Source: Bog-105 sp965277435
GTDB lineage: Bacteria; Acidobacteriota; Terriglobia; Bryobacterales; Bryobacteraceae
Length of the DNA stretch: 64,000 bases
Direction of reading: 5' to 3'
Assembly: GCA_965277435.1 (NCBI GenBank)
Contig: OZ255821.1
Location: forward strand, 6,324,001 to 6,388,000
Positions 60,687 to 64,000 of this stretch are shown one piece after another. The translations under genes were made by a program, and so were the position numbers. The notes beneath the pieces were generated by a model, which saw nothing but the letters and a program-made list of their open reading frames with translations, did not search any database and was not told the DNA's origin. How positions within the stretch are numbered: the stretch's first letter is position 1; each line of letters begins with the position of its first letter.

Positions 60687-61723
60687 ACCTTCTGCAGCCG
60701 GCTCACCCGTCCCACTTCCACCCACTCGACTACGTAGATATTGCCCAAATGATCGAAGGTCGCCGAGTGCGGACAAACGAATTTTCCTGGTGTGAAGTGA
60801 TCGCGGGTCATTTTGCGCGTCTTCATGTAGTCGCTCTCCGAGTTATCGCCCAGCTGCGTGATGATCTGGTTATTTTTGTCCAGCAGCGTCACGCGAGCGA
60901 ACAGATCGGGCAGCACCACATCGCCATTCTGGAAGACGTTGAAGTGACAGGGTGCAGGCGTGCCATAGATGAAGTCGATATGTTTGCCGTCCAGAGTGAA
61001 TCGCTGAATCCGCTTATTCGTTCGGTCGGCCACCATCAAAACCGGTTCCGCTGGACGAATATCCACAATCAGCCCGTGCGGACAAAGCAACTGCCCGGCC
61101 TCTTTTCCGGGGCCGCCAAACGTTCTGATGTAATGGCCTTGCGAGTTGTATTGATTGATGTAACTCGAACCGTAGCCGTCCCCGACATAAAAGTCGCCGT
61201 TGGGAGCAATCGCCAGGTTCGTCGGACTGTACTTAATCGGCTTGCCATCCGGACCCGGTTTCGCGTACGGCTCCGCTTCCTTCGGGTATTCCAATGTAAA
61301 TACAGATTCTCCGTCGAGGGTCGCTTTCTCGACAATGCCGCGCTGTGTGTCGCACAGATACAGATACTCGGTCGAGCCTTCGCGCCGGATGGTCAGACCG
61401 TGTGCGCCGCCTTTAAACTCCCGGCCCCAGCTTTTGACGAACTTGCCCTGGCTGTCGAACACCACCATGCTGTCGGCTTTTTCGCTGTGTGCGCCCACCG
61501 TGTGATGGATATAAATGCGCCCCTGCGAATCTTCCACCACGCCATGCGTGTTCCCGTATTGAATGTCAGCCGGCAACTCGCCCCAGTCGTGCGTTACTTC
61601 GTAAGTGTGCTCGCCCGTTCCTAGAACTGGCTTTTTGTTGCCCGACTTCACCTGTGCTCCGAGTATCAACGGCGCGCTCAATCCGGTCCCCATTCCTCGC
61701 AAAAAACCACGGCGTGAATTCAT
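60683..61723 (-). CDS. NHL-repeat propeller with PAL (peptidyl-amidoglycolate lyase)-like active site, Tat leader
   Basis: 346 residues. Twin-arginine leader MNSRRGFLRGMGTGLSAPLI, then a six-bladed NHL propeller. Against the catalytic core of rat PAL (recalled), the zinc ligands line up as His108 (GAHGL), His216 (LLCPHGLIV) and His319 (FVCPHSATF); the catalytic Tyr is Tyr184 (VGDGYGSSYINQ vs DGYCNSRI) and the active-site Arg is Arg234 (VADRTNKRIQRF vs ADRENGRIQ). Spacings (76, 32, 18, 103) are close to those of PAL (69, 36, 16, 96). Start overlaps the stop of the copper monooxygenase-like gene (ATGA) and its stop overlaps the next gene. Confidence 0.8.
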   Translation of the reverse strand: MNSRRGFLRGMGTGLSAPLILGAQVKSGNKKPVLGTGEHTYEVTHDWGELPADIQYGNTHGVVEDSQGRIYIHHTVGAHSEKADSMVVFDSQGKFVKSWGREFKGGAHGLTIRREGSTEYLYLCDTQRGIVEKATLDGESVFTLEYPKEAEPYAKPGPDGKPIKYSPTNLAIAPNGDFYVGDGYGSSYINQYNSQGHYIRTFGGPGKEAGQLLCPHGLIVDIRPAEPVLMVADRTNKRIQRFTLDGKHIDFIYGTPAPCHFNVFQNGDVVLPDLFARVTLLDKNNQIITQLGDNSESDYMKTRKMTRDHFTPGKFVCPHSATFDHLGNIYVVEWVEVGRVSRLQKV

Positions 61724-63102
61724 CGATTTTTCTCCTCGCTAACTGCGGGCCGCGCCTGTGCGCTCTGCTGTTCGTTCACCGAAGCAATGTCTGCATAGGC
61801 CAGCCAGAAGCCCATCATCTCTTCGGTGCTCGGTTCGCCCCAGCGAATCGTTTTGGTGGGATCGGGATTCAGCCCGTTGTTCGCCGAGTTATCGAAGTAA
61901 GCGGTGGTGACCAGCTTCGTACCTTTGGGCATCAGAAACTGCTTCTTCAAAAAGTACGTCTCCTGCCAGCGAAAATCGTACTTTGGCACGTTGTACAACA
62001 CTTCCTGACGGCCGTCCGGATAGATCGCAGTGGTAGTCATGCTCTTCCCGCGGAAATGCATGTGAGCCGTATAGGCGATCACGGTAACGTCTTTCGGCAG
62101 CACGTAGCAGGAGGTCACCTTGTGCGCTCCATCGCCCGGCGGAATTTGGAACCAGTTGTTCCAGATTTCGTATTGCGCCACCTCGTGTTTCACCGGCTCT
62201 TTAGCGAATACCAGCCCGATGCTGGTTCTATCTTTTGCTTCCTGTCCCAAGCGATTGCTGTAGTGAATCTGGAACTGCAGATAAGCTCCCGCTGGAATTT
62301 TCAGCGCATAGCCCGCTGGCCTCACTTCCGCCAGATGCCCCGGCAGGTAAATCGCAGGCACATGATTGATTCCGCCGGTGGAGTAGTCTTTCAGATCCGG
62401 GTTCGTGCTCGGCGCACATCCGTCATCGGACACGGGCGCATCGGGCTTTGTATGGTTTACCTTGCCGGTTCGAAAATGAAACTTATCGACCTCGTCATGC
62501 GCATTCGGCTTCGTCAACTTCGCCGCCTCGTCCGCGCTGACGACGCTCACGGTGGCGTGATGGACCACACGCCGGTCTCCCGGCACGACCTCGGCTGCCT
62601 GCACCCACTTGTCTTCGGTGAAATGCGTCGGCACGTAAATGTATTCGTAGTCGTCCTGATTGCCGGCGGCTACGGTTTCTTCCGGAATGGTAAGCACCAC
62701 GTCGGGATTGATATGCCAGCCGTCTTTAAAGACGGGCGCGGGCGGCAGATCTTTTGGATCGCCCTCTTTTGCGCCATCTTTGACCCAGGCATCGATAGTC
62801 GCAATGTCTGCTTGCGACAACCGCGGATCGTTCATGAAATCGCCGACATGTGGGTCAGCGTGCCACGGCGGCATTACACGCCGCACCACCGCTTCGCGAA
62901 CCGCCGCCGCCCACGGCCGGGCATCTTTATAAGTCATCAGCGACATCGGAGCGATATCGTTCGGGTGATGACAGACGGCGCAGTTCTTATACAGAATGGG
63001 TGCGACGTCCTTGTTGAATGTGACCTGGGGTTGAACCTGCTGCGCTGTTGCGGCCAAAGCCGAAGCAGCGAAAATAACCGTCGCGGATAACCACCGTTTC
63101 AT
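61720..63102 (-). CDS. Exported cytochrome c - PHM-like copper monooxygenase fusion (paralog 2)
   Basis: 460 residues with a signal peptide (LSATVIFAASALAATAQ). c-type heme domain C41-x2-C44-H45 with likely axial Met78 (RRVMPPW). Then PHM-type copper ligands: His181-His182 (RRVVHHATVSVV), His280 (LQFQIHYSNR), His347-x-His349 (YTAHMHFRGK) and Met429 (PSTEEMMGFW; PHM has SSDEM). Full-length paralog of 25592-26956, about 55% similar by eye in the C-terminal part. First gene of a three-gene operon with the PAL-like propeller and a metal-binding protein. In PHM two electrons come from ascorbate; here the fused heme could supply them. Confidence 0.88.
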   Translation of the reverse strand: MKRWLSATVIFAASALAATAQQVQPQVTFNKDVAPILYKNCAVCHHPNDIAPMSLMTYKDARPWAAAVREAVVRRVMPPWHADPHVGDFMNDPRLSQADIATIDAWVKDGAKEGDPKDLPPAPVFKDGWHINPDVVLTIPEETVAAGNQDDYEYIYVPTHFTEDKWVQAAEVVPGDRRVVHHATVSVVSADEAAKLTKPNAHDEVDKFHFRTGKVNHTKPDAPVSDDGCAPSTNPDLKDYSTGGINHVPAIYLPGHLAEVRPAGYALKIPAGAYLQFQIHYSNRLGQEAKDRTSIGLVFAKEPVKHEVAQYEIWNNWFQIPPGDGAHKVTSCYVLPKDVTVIAYTAHMHFRGKSMTTTAIYPDGRQEVLYNVPKYDFRWQETYFLKKQFLMPKGTKLVTTAYFDNSANNGLNPDPTKTIRWGEPSTEEMMGFWLAYADIASVNEQQSAQARPAVSEEKNR

Positions 63103-63154
63103 TTGTCTCGCCGCCTGCAGTCTATCAAAGGAACTCTCGTTCTAAGCGCCAATT

Positions 63155-64000
63155 TCACTGATTTTGGGGATTGGAATTCTGTTGGGGCGCTGGTTGAGTT
63201 TGGTTACTCTGCCCGAAAGAACTCTGGTTATTGTTGTTCGAGTTGTTTCCTAACGAACTCTGGCCGAAACCCGACGACTGACCAGAATTCGATTGACCGA
63301 AACCCGACGACTGTCCGGAATTGGACTGCCCGAAACCAGAGGACTGATTGCCATTCGTGCTCTGCCCGAAACCCGACGATTGCCCAAATCCTGAAGATTG
63401 CCCAAATCCTGAACTCTGTCCGTTAGACGAACCTTGGCCAAACGAAGAACCTTGTCCAAATCCCGATGAGCTTGGGCCAGCCTGTCCACTCGCGCCGTTT
63501 GGCTGACCGTTAGCAGTCTGCTGTTGCGCGAACGATCCGTCGCGTGTTCCGCCCGGTGTCGTATCCTTCGTCGGGTCGTAGTAAAACTCCCACTTCGAAT
63601 AATCCGATTGTTCGTTCACGGTTTTTATGCTGTGGCCGCCGGCCTTACTCGCGACGCCCGCCAAGCCACCGCTATTCAGCACACCTAGTTGCGACGAACC
63701 GGAGGAAGAGCCGTTGCCAAACGATCCGTTGCCGGAAGATCCGTTGCCGGACGACGATGCTCCGCCAAAGCCGGATGAACCACTGCCAAAGCCAGACCCG
63801 GCACCTGATCCGTTCGAGAATGCGCTTTTTGCATTCGACCCCTGCCCGGTCTGCCCGTTTGCCGAGCTGTTCGGCTGGCCGTTGTTGTTGTTGCCGGAAG
63901 TTGTCGTAGCCGTTGTCCCATCCGGATTCGGCAATGGCAAACTGCCGTCCGACGCTGCGTCACTGGCGCTGGGCGTTCCGCTGCCGTTCGCCGCCACGGC
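63155..64000 (-). CDS. C-terminal part of a secretion-related protein with FG-type low-complexity repeats (N-terminus beyond the window)
   Basis: At least 280 residues; the frame is open to the right edge, so the start is probably outside. A conserved patch, GLAGVASKAGGHSIKTVNEQ-SDYSKWEFYYDPTKDT, resembles the C-terminal part of acidobacterial type II secretion pseudopilin-like proteins (VASKS...Y..W.F.YDP). On both sides are Ser/Gly/Asn/Gln-rich stretches, and the last 100 residues repeat SGFGQSSGFGQS and SNSGQSSGFGQ. Such sequence is likely disordered and exported. Family assignment is from memory of that patch and is tentative. Confidence 0.55.
   Translation of the reverse strand, partial: AVAANGSGTPSASDAASDGSLPLPNPDGTTATTTSGNNNNGQPNSSANGQTGQGSNAKSAFSNGSGAGSGFGSGSSGFGGASSSGNGSSGNGSFGNGSSSGSSQLGVLNSGGLAGVASKAGGHSIKTVNEQSDYSKWEFYYDPTKDTTPGGTRDGSFAQQQTANGQPNGASGQAGPSSSGFGQGSSFGQGSSNGQSSGFGQSSGFGQSSGFGQSTNGNQSSGFGQSNSGQSSGFGQSNSGQSSGFGQSSLGNNSNNNNQSSFGQSNQTQPAPQQNSNPQNQ

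Noticed and set aside
61489..63090. Long plus-strand open frame (533 codons) opposite the cytochrome-PHM gene
   Set aside because: Arg/His-rich composition without any motif; it is the antisense shadow of a GC-rich real gene with clear heme and copper ligands.

Overview
The window looks like a chromosomal segment of an acidobacterium, probably of the Solibacter/Bryobacter type. The main evidence is three copies of the acidobacterial duplicated orphan permease (ADOP: MacB_PCD plus FtsX), two of them behind PadR regulators. Supporting signs are many secreted or Tat-exported enzymes (GMC oxidoreductase with a gluconate-dehydrogenase subunit 3 partner, GxGYxYP, GH74-like, M28, S9, sugar isomerase-like TIM barrels) and dispersed hairpin repeats. 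No rRNA, tRNA, CRISPR array or replication origin was seen.

Layout. 1-3.4 kb: PadR/ADOP module cut by the left edge, an orphan antitoxin-like gene and a small membrane protein. 3.4-8.1 kb: a mannonate-dehydratase-like enolase-superfamily enzyme downstream of a compact four-gene PspA operon. 8.2-14.9 kb: LprI-like protein, hairpin repeats, a repeat-adjacent STGPRT-family protein, a chimeric scar joining a truncated secreted protein to a truncated ADOP permease, and a decayed PadR/ADOP module. 14.9-19.1 kb: S9 peptidase and a LytS/LytTR-type two-component pair. 19.1-25.6 kb: decayed MmeI-like methyltransferase, and a GMC oxidoreductase separated from its subunit 3 by an IS4-family element whose ends are hairpin repeats. 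25.6-35.6 kb: secreted catabolic and redox genes (heme-copper monooxygenase-like protein, M28 peptidase with an in-frame repeat insertion, GxGYxYP protein, YncE-like propeller, GH74-like protein). 35.7-41.4 kb: gene scars, HicBA and DUF433/DUF5615 toxin-antitoxin pairs, a broken DUF5996 gene, TMEM175-like channel, frameshifted LysR gene and a second M28 peptidase. 41.5-59.7 kb: mostly intact housekeeping and metabolic genes (HIBADH-like, PEP mutase-like, DUF302, DUF362, AraC-Ogt, TIM barrels, DUF763, membrane MutS-like, FAD oxidoreductase, HDAC-like, lipid kinase, LigA, DedA-like). 59.8-64 kb: a tightly overlapped operon of a heme-copper monooxygenase-like protein, an NHL propeller and a metal-binding protein, then the C-terminal part of an FG-repeat-rich secretion-related protein cut by the right edge.

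The most interesting system is the operon at 59808-63102. The first protein has a CxxCH heme domain followed by all six copper-ligand positions of peptidylglycine alpha-hydroxylating monooxygenase (PHM): HH, H, HxH and M. The second is a six-bladed NHL propeller that keeps the three zinc histidines, tyrosine and arginine expected of peptidyl-amidoglycolate lyase (PAL). The third carries a copper/heavy-metal-binding motif. Together they look like a bacterial PHM/PAL-type two-step N-dealkylation or amidation system with a built-in heme electron donor and a copper-handling partner. Second in interest is the four-gene PspA operon with unusual partners. The window is also rich in genome-decay evidence: inverted-repeat-bounded IS, scars, frameshifts and hairpin repeats that extend reading frames.
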